Assembly (NCBI GenBank): GCA_947625305.1
Contig: CANQNW010000010.1
Span: 1 to 64,000 of the forward strand
Reading direction: 5' to 3'
Length of the DNA: 64,000 bases
Origin: Candidatus Gastranaerophilales bacterium
GTDB taxonomy: Bacteria > Cyanobacteriota > Vampirovibrionia > Gastranaerophilales > Gastranaerophilaceae
The number at the start of each line of letters is the position of its first letter. Positions within the stretch are counted from its first letter, which is position 1. The position numbers were made by a program, and so were the translations under genes. Below, in pieces: positions 27,416 to 36,787 of this stretch. The notes beneath the pieces were generated by a model, which saw only the letters and a list, made by a program, of their open reading frames with translations, was not told where the DNA came from and did not search any database.

Positions 27416-29643
27416 CCTTCAATCGGAACTTTTGGATTTTTATATTTTTTGTAGTTTTTCTTTTTAGGTTTTTTATCTTTTGATTTTTCCCTGCCAAGTT
27501 TATCGGGATTATTAACAATTGATTTTTCAAAAGATATGTCGGAATCTTCAGTGCCAACCAGCATGGAAATAGAAAACATGGCATTTTGCCTTTTTACATC
27601 GTAACCAAAAGTTAATTTAGCATAATCCGGGCCGATTCCTAACAACAATCTGCTTTCCTGAATCACATCATCTGTCGGTATATCTCTATTCATTGCAAGT
27701 GAAGTCAAATAGCCTATTGTAAGATACTTACAAACCTTTAAACTTTCAAGCAGTAAGAAGTTAGAACGGCCGTATCTGTATCTGTCAAACATAAACGGAG
27801 TATCACCTGCAATAGCTGTTTGATAATACATAACAGACTGCTGCCATGGGCCGGTTTTCGTATTTAAAGCAGGGCCGAACCTGAATATTCCATTAACATC
27901 TCCGGTTGTATAAACAGTTGCAGCAGTTTGTGCAACAAGTCCTGCATCAACTGCTATATGACCTTCACCGCTTTCATAAGAATAAAAGGGTTTATAAGAT
28001 TGTGTCATCCATCTGAATCTGCCTTCATTTGCACCTGCACCGATTTTATCTTCAGAGATAAGATCGGAGTATAAACCAACTGAATATTTTTGAGAAAAAT
28101 TCAATTTTAAATCATCAATATAATCATCTCGTGAATAGTCCAACGATACAGAGTATTTTGGTTTTCTAAATCCTAAAAACCATTCGCTTTGATTTGTCAA
28201 TCTTGAATAATTTAAAACTAAACCGTCAGCTATTTTATGACGTCCGCGGAGTAACACTTCATCTTTTGAAGAACCATAAGCAAGTTCCGTCATATTATAT
28301 TGATTTCTAAATCTGGCAAGCCCGCCAATACCGAACTTATCATTACCGTATGTTAATAACGGAGCCAGCTTTAATGTTGAACCTCCCGGTACATTTAGAA
28401 CAACTGCAGGTCCCACATACATTCCTAAACTTGCCGTTGAACCGAATTCCGGTATGTTTGTTTCCATGCTTGAATGAGTTTTATTTGATACAATTCTTGC
28501 TGAAGGTATTGATGCAATTTTATGATTTTTCAAATACAAATCAGCATTATTAACAGTAACTACTTCATGATCATCTTTTGAATCAATATATACGGTTTTT
28601 GCTTTAATTGAATAAACACCCTTTTCGGGTATTTTTTGAGGTTCAAATCTGTTTGCAAATACTCCGCTATAATCAATATAACTTGCAAATGAAGTAGCAC
28701 CAAACCTTAATGTATCATTCTGAAGTATTTTTGCAACACCATCATACTCTTCAATCCTATCAGAATATATATATGCTTCTTTAGCGGAAAGCTTTATGTC
28801 ATCATTTATCGTAACGGGTGACTCTATCCATCCTTCAGGCTTAGTTAAATCAAGCTTTATAAAATCACCTTCCGTAACCGAACCTGATGAAACAAGTACT
28901 ACATTTTCCGTTGCTCTTAAGATATTTCTGTCATAATTAAAAACAATCTTATTTGCACTTAAAGAAATTTTGTTTTTCTTTAATTCAATTTTTGCATTTC
29001 CAACCGCTTCAACTTCATACCTGTCAGGGAAATATTCCATATAGTCAGCAGTAAATTCAACATCAGGCTCTTTATTTTCTGCTAATGCTGCTTTAGCTTT
29101 TTTATTTTTATTAAACGGCCATATATTTTTTATACTGAATTCTTGTTCACCCGACAGTTTTTTTTGTTCAAGTTCCTTTTGCCGCTCTTTTTCTCTTTCC
29201 TCTCTATCTAATGCTCTTGCAAGACTTGCATTATCCTTATATTTAGGAGTTACAAAGCTTTCTTTTTTCTTTTTTTCCTTTTTTTCTTCGTCAGGAAGAA
29301 TTCCCGGAAGTATCTTTTTCTCTTGAACTTCGGGTTTTGTATTTGAATTTTGATTTTTTATTTCAGATGTTTCTGTTACTTTTTTTTCTTCATTATTATT
29401 TTTTTGAACAGTATTTTCATCCGAATATTTAATAACCTTAGATTTATTATTTTTCTTTTTAGATTTTTTATTTTTTAAGAAGTCAGCCAAAGTATCATAT
29501 TTATTTACTTCGCCTTCAACATATTGCGGATTTAAGGAGGAATAAAAAGGATCCATTCCCATTTCAGAATAAAAATCCGCTGCCATCAACTTAGACGGTA
29601 GAATAAAAATAAATAAAATTGTTAATATATGCTTTATTTTCAA
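27412..29643 (-). CDS. LptD/OstA-like outer-membrane protein
   Basis: A 743-aa exported protein with a signal peptide of ~21 residues (ending KLMA). A long Lys/Glu-rich low-complexity linker covers ~50-190. The OstA domain (EFTADYMEYFPDRYEVEAVG at ~197-216, then repeated beta strands to ~330) and an OMP-like beta region (~400-715) follow. LptD inserts lipopolysaccharide at the outer membrane, so this protein supports a diderm cell. The long linker and the basic tail after the barrel (~720-743, Lys-rich) are unusual. It is 11 bases downstream of the M23 peptidase gene and overlaps the convergent gene by 4 bases. Confidence 0.82.
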   Translation of the reverse strand: MKIKHILTILFIFILPSKLMAADFYSEMGMDPFYSSLNPQYVEGEVNKYDTLADFLKNKKSKKKNNKSKVIKYSDENTVQKNNNEEKKVTETSEIKNQNSNTKPEVQEKKILPGILPDEEKKEKKKKESFVTPKYKDNASLARALDREEREKERQKELEQKKLSGEQEFSIKNIWPFNKNKKAKAALAENKEPDVEFTADYMEYFPDRYEVEAVGNAKIELKKNKISLSANKIVFNYDRNILRATENVVLVSSGSVTEGDFIKLDLTKPEGWIESPVTINDDIKLSAKEAYIYSDRIEEYDGVAKILQNDTLRFGATSFASYIDYSGVFANRFEPQKIPEKGVYSIKAKTVYIDSKDDHEVVTVNNADLYLKNHKIASIPSARIVSNKTHSSMETNIPEFGSTASLGMYVGPAVVLNVPGGSTLKLAPLLTYGNDKFGIGGLARFRNQYNMTELAYGSSKDEVLLRGRHKIADGLVLNYSRLTNQSEWFLGFRKPKYSVSLDYSRDDYIDDLKLNFSQKYSVGLYSDLISEDKIGAGANEGRFRWMTQSYKPFYSYESGEGHIAVDAGLVAQTAATVYTTGDVNGIFRFGPALNTKTGPWQQSVMYYQTAIAGDTPFMFDRYRYGRSNFLLLESLKVCKYLTIGYLTSLAMNRDIPTDDVIQESRLLLGIGPDYAKLTFGYDVKRQNAMFSISMLVGTEDSDISFEKSIVNNPDKLGREKSKDKKPKKKNYKKYKNPKVPIEG

Positions 29644-29654
29644 TTATTTTATCC

Positions 29655-30779
29655 TTACAAATAGTTATTTGGGTTTTGAGGCTTACCGTTAATACGAACT
29701 TCAAAATGCAAGTGAGGCCCTGTCGCATAACCTGTTGTACCGACAAGTCCGATAGTTTGACCTCTTGTTACGTTTTGCCCGACTGATACTTTTTGCTGGG
29801 ACATATGTGCATATAAAGTTGTTGTAGGCTGCCCGGTACAAGAACCGTGGTCAAGAATTACGACCTTTCCATACCCTCCGTACCAGCCGGAGTAGATTAC
29901 TTTTCCTGCATTTGCAGCCTTTATCGGAGTTCCGTATGGTACACCGTAATCTATCCCTGTATGGAAAATTCTTGATTTAAAAATAGGATGTGTTCTCCAG
30001 CCATATGGAGATGTAACTCTGCCGTGGACAGGCAATAAAAATCCGTTCCCGACAACAACTCCGCTATTTTTAGTCGATTTTGAAATAAGAGATGTCAATC
30101 TGTCCGATTGTTTCTTTAATTCTCTTTCGGATTTTTCATATGCCCTTTTATCCTTTTGGATTTTTTCAATCATTGATTTATTTTGATTGATTGTTGTCTG
30201 AATTGAGGCATTTTCTCTGTCTATTGTTTTAATAAGTCCTGAAATCTGATATTTTTCATATTCCAGCCTTCTTTTTAAAAGTGCAATATTTTGAGCCTCC
30301 GCTTTCAAACTTTGCATTTTTTTCTTATCGGATTGAATTATCAAATTTTGATAATAAATTCTGTCCAAAAAATCACTTATATTATCAGAAGATAACAACA
30401 AATCCAAAATCATTGTATGATTTGTTTTATAAATTCTTCTTATTCTTTCGGCTGTAGATTTTTGCCTTTTATTATACTGTATTAAATAAGTATTAAGTTC
30501 ACTTTGAAGCTGAACTATATTTGATTGTTTTTTCTTTAATTTTGCTTGAGACTCTTTTATTGTTTTTTGATTTTTCTCTAATTTCTGCTGATTTCTTGTT
30601 AATTTATTTGTTTCTTGTCTTTCAAGTTTTTTAAGTGAATTAATTTTTTTCCTTATCTGCTGTCTTTTTTGTTCAACCTTTCTTACTTGGCTGGCATTAT
30701 CCGCATAGCTGTAATTAACCATGAAAAACATCATGGCGAAAATAAAAACTCCGGCTATAATTTTTTTTATTTTCAACAT
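29655..30779 (-). CDS. EnvC-like murein hydrolase activator / M23 peptidase
   Basis: A 374-aa exported protein. It has a signal peptide ~26 residues ending NYSYA, a long coiled coil (~30-245) and a LytM/M23 domain (~250-374). The zinc-site residues of active M23 enzymes are present: HTGIDYG and HLHFEV, with GYGKVVILDHG between, so it may be an active endopeptidase rather than a purely regulatory EnvC. The role would be daughter-cell separation. It is transcribed with the LptD-like gene, linking peptidoglycan and outer-membrane work. Confidence 0.9.
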   Translation of the reverse strand: MLKIKKIIAGVFIFAMMFFMVNYSYADNASQVRKVEQKRQQIRKKINSLKKLERQETNKLTRNQQKLEKNQKTIKESQAKLKKKQSNIVQLQSELNTYLIQYNKRQKSTAERIRRIYKTNHTMILDLLLSSDNISDFLDRIYYQNLIIQSDKKKMQSLKAEAQNIALLKRRLEYEKYQISGLIKTIDRENASIQTTINQNKSMIEKIQKDKRAYEKSERELKKQSDRLTSLISKSTKNSGVVVGNGFLLPVHGRVTSPYGWRTHPIFKSRIFHTGIDYGVPYGTPIKAANAGKVIYSGWYGGYGKVVILDHGSCTGQPTTTLYAHMSQQKVSVGQNVTRGQTIGLVGTTGYATGPHLHFEVRINGKPQNPNNYL

Positions 30780-30794
30780 TTATACTTCCGTATT

Positions 30795-30896
30795 TTAATT
30801 CATCATAATAAACAGCATTGAACCAAAAGTCCAAAGCAGAAAACATAATGTTATTGTAAGTATTATTATTTTTCTGTTATTTCTAAAAAATTCCAT
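30795..30896 (-). CDS. 33-aa single-pass membrane protein
   Basis: Found by direct reading of the gap upstream of the EnvC-like gene. The frame codes for a basic N-terminus (MEFFRNNRKI) followed by a 22-residue hydrophobic helix and MMN at the end. AGGA lies 8 bases before the ATG at 30896 and the stop lies 15 bases before the EnvC-like ATG, so it would be the first gene of that operon. No known family; a chance frame in AT-rich DNA is possible. Confidence 0.45.
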   Translation of the reverse strand: MEFFRNNRKIIILTITLCFLLWTFGSMLFIMMN

Positions 30897-30979
30897 TATC
30901 ATATTCCTAATTATATTGTATCTAATATAATTTTACTCTAAAAAACATACAAGACAAATATATTAACCGTTTTTTAACA

Positions 30980-31513
30980 TTAAATATATATTTTTTCAGA
31001 TTCGGTCAATATAATATCACATTTTACATCGGTTTTGTCTGGGGAAACACTGTCATAAAGGAGTACAGACGGGACTAACAAAACTTTGACGGGGTTATGA
31101 TTTAAAGAAGATAAAAACCTGTCATAATAACCTTTTCCGTAGCCTAATCTAAAGCCGTTTTTATCGGCGCATACGCATGGCACAATTATAAAATCAATTT
31201 TATTAAGATTATCTGTTTTTTCATTAATCGGCTCAAATATTTTAAAACTGCCTTCCTTTATATTTTTTGTTCCTAAATATTCACATATTTCAAGATTTTC
31301 ACCATTAACTTTTGGCAAATACCATTTTTTTGTTTTATCCAAAAGGCAGGATTTAACATCAACCTCAAAAGGCAGAGGATAATAACAAAGTATATTTTCG
31401 GCTTTTTTATACTCATTTAAAGAAAACAAATTATTAATAATATCTTTACTGATTTTTTCTAAAGGTAAAGTTTTTCTTAATTCAAGTGCTTGTTTTCTTA
31501 ATTGTTCTTTCAT
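30980..31513 (-). CDS. 5-formyltetrahydrofolate cyclo-ligase
   Basis: A 177-aa enzyme that recycles 5-formyl-THF to 5,10-methenyl-THF using ATP. Family landmarks are seen: EQLRKQALELRKTLP at the start, ILCYYPLPFEVD (~44-55), FIIVPCVCADKNGFRLGYGKGYYDRFL (~107-133, the phosphate-binding GYGKGYYD). It is of normal length. The ATG at 31513 is preferred over an upstream TTG. No strong Shine-Dalgarno; it sits between terminator-like sequence and the envelope operon. Confidence 0.92.
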   Translation of the reverse strand: MKEQLRKQALELRKTLPLEKISKDIINNLFSLNEYKKAENILCYYPLPFEVDVKSCLLDKTKKWYLPKVNGENLEICEYLGTKNIKEGSFKIFEPINEKTDNLNKIDFIIVPCVCADKNGFRLGYGKGYYDRFLSSLNHNPVKVLLVPSVLLYDSVSPDKTDVKCDIILTESEKIYI

Positions 31514-31529
31514 AGAATAATTAAACCAC

Positions 31530-31560
31530 AAAAAAGGGACTTAAATTAAGTCCCTTTTTT
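31530..31560 (-). terminator. Intrinsic terminator of the glucan phosphorylase gene
   Basis: GGGACTTA and TAAGTCCC pair around a 3-base loop (31536-31554), with A/T runs on both sides, giving a T-tract after the hairpin on the minus strand. It also works on the + strand, but no + gene ends here. Confidence 0.85.
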
Positions 31561-31575
31561 ATATTAATTAAATTG

Positions 31576-33264
31576 TTATTTAATATTTGAAAACGTCCAA
31601 GCATCACTTGCAGGAGTTGTTGCAGCCTGATAATCCTGACTTGAAACACCGCCTTCATCACTGCCGTGAGCAATTGGTTTATATAATCTGTTATAGTATT
31701 CTATAACCATTCTGTCAGAGTTAAAGTAAGATTCCGCCGTTCTGATTGCCTGACGCATCATTGTTGCCCATTTTACTTTGTCATTATAGTATGTCGGGAT
31801 AATTTGATTTTCAATAATATCCATCATACATTCATAGTCTTTTCTGTGTCTTTCTTCCCAAGGAATGTTATCATCCAGACCCGGGTATTCAATTGTATAA
31901 CCGTTAATTCCGGGGAATGTACCTTCAACTGTCCAGCCGTCAAATGTAGATAAGTGCAATGCTCCGTTAGCATTTGCGCTCATGCCTGATGTTCCTGATG
32001 CCTCGAACGGTCTTAAAGGTGTATTTAACCAGATATCTGAAGCTCTTTTTAACTTACCGCTTAAATCAAGTTCATAACCTGTTAAAACAACTACATTTTT
32101 CATAGAATATGAACTTCTTAAGATTTTATTGAACATTTCTTTACCGATAACATCATCAGGATGGAATTTACCTGCAAAGATTAACTGAACTTTATTTTCA
32201 TTTAACAGTTTTAAAATTCTGTTTTCATCCATAAAGATAAGCCATGCACGTTTGTAATCGGCAAATCTTCTTGCCCATGTAATTGTTAAGACATTTGGGT
32301 CTAACCTTTTACCTACTGTATTTGCAATAAATTCAAATACTTCTTTTTTCATTTCTTTTTTAGCATCTAAGAGTGCTTCAAGATTGTCGGTTTTCATCCT
32401 GTCATCTTGCCAATAATGAAGGTTAACGGCATTTGTAATGGCCCTAATAGGACATCTGCCTTCAACCCAGTTCCACATTTTGTTGGAAACTAAACCGTGA
32501 AGCTGAGATACCGCATTAGCAAGTCTTGACATTCTAAGAGCTGCAACGGTTAAAGAAAATTGTTCTCCACCCAATTGAACTGCTCTTTCTCTTGAACAGC
32601 CTGCGAAGAACCCGCCTTTTAATAAGTTATCTACCCAGTGAACTTCATTACCTGCTGCAACAGGTGTGTGAGTAGTAAATACAACCTTTTCTTTTACTCT
32701 GTTTAAGTCACCGTTATATTGATTTAATAATTCAAATGCAGCAGGCAGAGCATGCCCTTCATTTAAGTGGACACAATCATATTTATAACCTATTTTATCT
32801 AACAGTCTTATACCTGCAATACCTAAAACAGTTTCTTGTGCAATTCTGATTTTTTCATTACCGTCATATAATTTATGAGATATTGACCTTGCCCATTCGG
32901 AGTTTTCTTCAATATCCGTTGTTAAATAATAAACAGGGCATGTATCAAATATACCGGGTTCAAGTTTATAAGCTTTTACTTTAACATTTTCGCCGTAAAT
33001 TTCTACATTTACCGATTCATTAATGTCGGTCAAAAAATCATAGTGTTTTCTGATATACGCAACTTCTACATTACCGTCATGGTCAATTCTTTGATTGTAA
33101 TAACCGTATGACCATAAGATAGTAACACCCACCATAGGCATTTGAAGATATCCTGCGGAAAGCATATGCGATCCAGCCAAGAAACCCAGTCCGCCCGAAT
33201 ATGTTGCGATAGATTGATCAATTGCTATTTCCATTGAGAAATATGCTACATTTGGTAATCCCAT
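31576..33264 (-). CDS. GT35 alpha-glucan phosphorylase-like protein lacking the PLP lysine
   Basis: A 562-aa protein of the short alpha-glucan phosphorylase type. Landmarks: GGLGFLAGSHMLSA (~24-37), HLNEGHAL (167-174), TTHTPVAAG (198-205), WARRFADYKRAWLI (~330-343) and EASGTSGM (421-428). In phosphorylases the next residue is the Lys that binds PLP (GTSGMK / GTGNMK). Here it is Ser429 (codon AGC on the minus strand). The rest of the loop (NGALHLSTFDGW) aligns well. Either it works without PLP, has another role, or is inactive. AAGGAG precedes the ATG and a terminator follows. Confidence 0.88.
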   Translation of the reverse strand: MGLPNVAYFSMEIAIDQSIATYSGGLGFLAGSHMLSAGYLQMPMVGVTILWSYGYYNQRIDHDGNVEVAYIRKHYDFLTDINESVNVEIYGENVKVKAYKLEPGIFDTCPVYYLTTDIEENSEWARSISHKLYDGNEKIRIAQETVLGIAGIRLLDKIGYKYDCVHLNEGHALPAAFELLNQYNGDLNRVKEKVVFTTHTPVAAGNEVHWVDNLLKGGFFAGCSRERAVQLGGEQFSLTVAALRMSRLANAVSQLHGLVSNKMWNWVEGRCPIRAITNAVNLHYWQDDRMKTDNLEALLDAKKEMKKEVFEFIANTVGKRLDPNVLTITWARRFADYKRAWLIFMDENRILKLLNENKVQLIFAGKFHPDDVIGKEMFNKILRSSYSMKNVVVLTGYELDLSGKLKRASDIWLNTPLRPFEASGTSGMSANANGALHLSTFDGWTVEGTFPGINGYTIEYPGLDDNIPWEERHRKDYECMMDIIENQIIPTYYNDKVKWATMMRQAIRTAESYFNSDRMVIEYYNRLYKPIAHGSDEGGVSSQDYQAATTPASDAWTFSNIK

Positions 33265-33399
33265 TGGGTACTCCTTTTATAATCTGAACATTATTTACCG
33301 TCTAGTATCTTATACCAACAAGATAACAAAAAAGCAAGATTTTCGCCAGAGTTTTTCAAAATTATATTTACATTCATATTTTAAAATGTTTTAAAAATA

Positions 33400-33427
33400 T
33401 TGTTATTACTGGATTTTTTTATATAAT
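33400..33427 (+). promoter_or_regulatory. Putative promoter of the serB-like gene
   Basis: TTGTTA at 33400-33405 and perfect TATAAT at 33422-33427, 16-base spacer; predicted start about 40 bases before the ATG. Confidence 0.55.
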
Positions 33428-33473
33428 TAATTTATTCGGAAATAAAAAAATTTACAATTCAGGAAGGTTAAAA

Positions 33474-34094
33474 ATGAAATTAGCGGTTTTTGATTTTGAT
33501 TCTACATTAATGGAGGGTGAAACTTTAGAATTTATCGCCAAAGAATATAATCTCGAGCCGTTAATGAAACAAATAACAACAGAGGCAATGGAGGGCAAAA
33601 TAGACTTTTTTGAAAGTCTAATAAAAAGAGTTAATCTTTTAAAAGGTGCAAAAGAAGAAAAAATTAAAGAAATATGCGAAAATCTTCCATATACAAAAGG
33701 CGCAAAAGAAACTATTACTGAATTAAAAAAAATGGGATATAAAGTTGTGTGTTTTTCCGGCGGATATGAAACAGCGACTATCCCTGCCCAAAGGGTATTA
33801 GGCTATGATGCGCAGTTTTCAAATATTTTTCATTTTAAAGAAGGTATTTTAACGGGAACATTAGGCGGTGAGATGATGTTCTCTGATAGCAAAGGTAAAA
33901 TGCTAAAAAGATTGCAATCTCTATTAAATATAGATAAAAAAGATACTTTAACCGTTGGGGACGGCGCAAATGATTTAAGCATGTTTGAGTATGCTCAAAA
34001 CCGTGTTGCCTTTTGCGCAAAACCCATACTTCAAAAACACGCAAATATTATAATTAATAATAAAGACTTAACGGAACTTCTTAATTACATATAA
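33474..34094 (+). CDS. HAD-IB phosphatase, phosphoserine phosphatase-like
   Basis: A 206-aa HAD hydrolase. Catalytic motif I is DFDSTL (residues 7-12, nucleophile Asp7), then motif II SGGYE (~93-97), motif III Lys ~136, and motif IV GDGANDLSMF (~162-171). The cap region (TEAMEGKIDFFESLIKRV) is that of SerB, which removes phosphate from phosphoserine in serine synthesis. It could also act on phosphorylated sugars or homoserine. AGGAAGG precedes the ATG, and a terminator overlaps the stop. Confidence 0.85.
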   Translation: MKLAVFDFDSTLMEGETLEFIAKEYNLEPLMKQITTEAMEGKIDFFESLIKRVNLLKGAKEEKIKEICENLPYTKGAKETITELKKMGYKVVCFSGGYETATIPAQRVLGYDAQFSNIFHFKEGILTGTLGGEMMFSDSKGKMLKRLQSLLNIDKKDTLTVGDGANDLSMFEYAQNRVAFCAKPILQKHANIIINNKDLTELLNYI

Positions 34095-34121
34095 AAAGGA
34101 GGGGTTAAATTCCCTCCTTTT
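34094..34121. terminator. Bidirectional intrinsic terminator
   Basis: AAAAGGAGGG (34094-34103) pairs with CCCTCCTTTT (34112-34121) around an 8-base loop; it separates the serB-like gene on + from rubrerythrin on -. Confidence 0.85.
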
Positions 34122-34136
34122 ATTTTAATTTTAATA

Positions 34137-34676
34137 TTAGTAATTTTTAGCTTTTTCAAAAAAGAAACTTTTCGGATGTGCGCAAACAGGGCATGTCTCA
34201 ACAGCCGCATTTCCTTTATATGAATACCCGCAATTAGCACATTCCCAAACAATTTCCTCTTCTTTTTGGAATACCGTTTCATTTTTTATATTTTTCAATA
34301 ATTTTCTGTATCTGTCTTCGTGGTCTTTTTCTATTTGAGCAACTTTTTCAAACAAAAATGCAATTTCGTTAAATCCTTCTTCTCTTGCCTCTTTGGCAAA
34401 ATCGGCATACATTTTTGTCCATTCGTAGTTTTCACCGCTTGCGGCATCTTCTAAGTTATCTATTGTAGACCCTATTTTCCCGCCATGAAGGAGTTTAAAC
34501 CATAATTTTGCATGTTCTCTTTCATTATTTGCAGTTTCTTCAAATATTTTACTAATTTGAACATACCCGTCTTTTTTTGCTTGAGAAGCATAATAAGTAT
34601 ATTTATTTCTTGCTTGAGATTCCCCTGCAAATGCTTCCATTAAATTCTTTTCTGTTTTAGACCCTTTTAAATCCAT
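34137..34676 (-). CDS. rbr: Rubrerythrin
   Basis: A 179-aa di-iron plus rubredoxin protein that reduces hydrogen peroxide in anaerobes. The ferritin-like domain has [14 protein letters not shown] (first EXXR/EXXH set) and [10 protein letters not shown] and [12 protein letters not shown]. The C-terminal rubredoxin-like module has two CxxC pairs ([14 protein letters not shown]). AAAGGAG precedes the ATG at 34676. It is the last gene of glmS-small gene-rbr. The presence fits an anaerobic or microaerophilic lifestyle. Confidence 0.95.
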   Translation of the reverse strand: MDLKGSKTEKNLMEAFAGESQARNKYTYYASQAKKDGYVQISKIFEETANNEREHAKLWFKLLHGGKIGSTIDNLEDAASGENYEWTKMYADFAKEAREEGFNEIAFLFEKVAQIEKDHEDRYRKLLKNIKNETVFQKEEEIVWECANCGYSYKGNAAVETCPVCAHPKSFFFEKAKNY

Positions 34677-34689
34677 ATTTACTCCTTTT

Positions 34690-34851
34690 CTAGTCTTGAA
34701 CAACCGCAATATTTAAAATATAATAACCATTTTCTATTTTTGTAACCGCCCACCTTAACACATCAAATCCCATATTTTTCAGTTCTGTTTCAATGTATTC
34801 GCTGTTAAAGTCATCAGCTTTTTTTATTTTAACTTCTTTAGTTGTAATCAT
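34690..34851 (-). CDS. 53-aa protein, translationally coupled to glmS
   Basis: Read from the gap between glmS and rbr. The ATG overlaps the glmS stop (TAATG at 34853-34849), with GGTGG just upstream. The protein starts [20 protein letters not shown] and has an [20 protein letters not shown] stretch; it looks like a small folded alpha/beta domain with no membrane segment. Stop at 34690 lies 13 bases before the rbr ATG, and the rbr Shine-Dalgarno lies between them. No known family. Confidence 0.65.
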   Translation of the reverse strand: MITTKEVKIKKADDFNSEYIETELKNMGFDVLRWAVTKIENGYYILNIAVVQD

Positions 34852-36698
34852 TATTCCACCGTAACTGATTTAGCCAAGTTCCTCGGCTGATCAACATCTT
34901 TACCTAAAAATTCCGCAATATAATATGCCAACAGTTGAAGCGGAACACATGTTAAAACGGGCGAAAGAATTTCGCTTACCGAAGGTATTCTTATTACAAT
35001 ATCAAAAAGATTATCCAATGATTTATCATCAGATGAAGTAAGTGCAATAAGCTTTGCATTCCTTGCTTTTGCCTCTTCACTGTTGGATAACACCTTTTCA
35101 TAAGTTATTCCCCCGGGAATTAATATGGATAATACGGGCATGGTTTCATCAAGCATGGCAATAGGTCCATGTTTTAATTCGCCTGCAGGGTAGCCTGTTG
35201 CATTAATATAACTTATTTCTTTAAGTTTTAAAGCACCTTCATAAGCTGAAGCGAGATTTACACCTCTTGAAATATATATGAAGTTTTTATATGAAGAAAA
35301 TTTTCTTGCACATTCCTGAATTATTGAGGTATTTGAAAGAATTTCTTCAATTTTTGTCGGGAGTTGAATTAACTCATGTTTAAGAGTTTTAATATACTCT
35401 TTATCCAGCGAGCCTTTTATTTCAGCAAGGTGAAGCGCTAAAAGATAAAATGACATTAACTGAGCCGTATATGATTTTGTTGCGGCAACACTGACTTCAA
35501 TACCTGCATTAACGGGGATTAAACTGTCTGCTAATCTTGCCATATTTGAATCGGGTCTATTTGTAATTATTAATACATGTGATTTTTTCTCTCTTGCCTG
35601 TTTAATTGCAGTAATTGTATCAGCAGTTTCACCTGATTGAGAAACTCCGATTACAAGAGTTGAGGCATCTGTTGTGGTTTTTCTGTAGATATATTCGCTT
35701 GATGCTTCGACTTCTACCGATATTCCTGCAAAATCTTCTATTAAATATTTACCTACAATTGCAGCATGGAGCGAAGTTCCGCAGGCAATAATTTCAATCT
35801 TATTGAGTTTTTTCAAAATATCTTTATCAATTTTAACTTCATTTAAAATTATGGGAGAATCAATGTCAAAGAGTTTTCCGTTTAAAACGTTTCTTATAAC
35901 ATCAGGCTGTTCGTGGATCTCCTTAAGCATAAAGTGCTTATATCCGAGTTTACTGAGGGCAACGGGTTCCCAAGGAAGTACCTCAATTTTTTTATTAACG
36001 GTATTGCCGTCAACATCAGTTATTTTTACACTGTCTTTAGTAACAACCGCAATTTCATTATCATCAAGATATATTGTCTTTTTAGTATATTCAATAATAG
36101 CGGGGGTATCGCTGGCTATAAAGTTTTCATTTCCACCGATACCGACAAGCATTGGTGCATGTTTTCTTGCTCCTACTATTACATCAGGAACATCTTTATG
36201 CATAACGCAAATAGCATAAGCACCCTGTAATTTCTTAACAGAGTTTCTTACTGCAATTTCAAGATTTTTAGCCTTAGCATATTCATCTGCTACAAGGTGT
36301 GCAATAGTTTCGGTATCTGTTTGAGATTTAAATTTACAACCTTTTTTAATTAATTCTTCTCTTAATTCTTTATAATTTTCAATAATCCCGTTATGAACAA
36401 CAACGAGCCTCCCGCAATTGCATGTATGAGGATGAGCATTAACTAACGACGGTGAGCCGTGCGTTGCCCATCTGATATGTCCTATACCGCAAACAGGATG
36501 AATAAGTTCGGATTTTCTGTTTTCCAGTTCATTTTTAAGATTAATTAATTTCCCGAGAGTTTTAAATATTTTAATTTCTCCCTCATCTCTTAATGCCATG
36601 CCAGCAGAGTCATAACCTCTATATTCAAGGTTAGTTAAGCCCTTAAAAAGAACTTCAACCACATCTCTATTCCCGACATAACCTACAATTCCGCACAT
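34851..36698 (-). CDS. glmS: Glutamine-fructose-6-phosphate aminotransferase (isomerizing)
   Basis: A 615-aa enzyme that makes glucosamine-6-phosphate for peptidoglycan and LPS. The N-terminal glutaminase begins MCGIVGYVGN, with Cys2 as the nucleophile after Met removal. Two SIS isomerase domains follow (CGTSLHAAIVGKY and SQSGETADT; then SRGVNLASAYEGALKLKEIS). The end DQPRNLAKSVTVE matches the active-site C-tail. There is no glmS ribozyme in the upstream spacer as far as I can see. It is cotranscribed with the 53-aa gene and rbr. Confidence 0.97.
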   Translation of the reverse strand: MCGIVGYVGNRDVVEVLFKGLTNLEYRGYDSAGMALRDEGEIKIFKTLGKLINLKNELENRKSELIHPVCGIGHIRWATHGSPSLVNAHPHTCNCGRLVVVHNGIIENYKELREELIKKGCKFKSQTDTETIAHLVADEYAKAKNLEIAVRNSVKKLQGAYAICVMHKDVPDVIVGARKHAPMLVGIGGNENFIASDTPAIIEYTKKTIYLDDNEIAVVTKDSVKITDVDGNTVNKKIEVLPWEPVALSKLGYKHFMLKEIHEQPDVIRNVLNGKLFDIDSPIILNEVKIDKDILKKLNKIEIIACGTSLHAAIVGKYLIEDFAGISVEVEASSEYIYRKTTTDASTLVIGVSQSGETADTITAIKQAREKKSHVLIITNRPDSNMARLADSLIPVNAGIEVSVAATKSYTAQLMSFYLLALHLAEIKGSLDKEYIKTLKHELIQLPTKIEEILSNTSIIQECARKFSSYKNFIYISRGVNLASAYEGALKLKEISYINATGYPAGELKHGPIAMLDETMPVLSILIPGGITYEKVLSNSEEAKARNAKLIALTSSDDKSLDNLFDIVIRIPSVSEILSPVLTCVPLQLLAYYIAEFLGKDVDQPRNLAKSVTVE

Positions 36699-36787
36699 AT
36701 ATAATCACCCTTAAATATCTTATATCTTTTTATATCATACATTACACAAATTGAAAAAGATATTAAATTATTATTAAAATTTTTGAG

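Noticed and set aside
34851-36787. glmS ribozyme upstream of glmS
   Set aside because: The 90 bases before the gene show no conserved core that I could identify.
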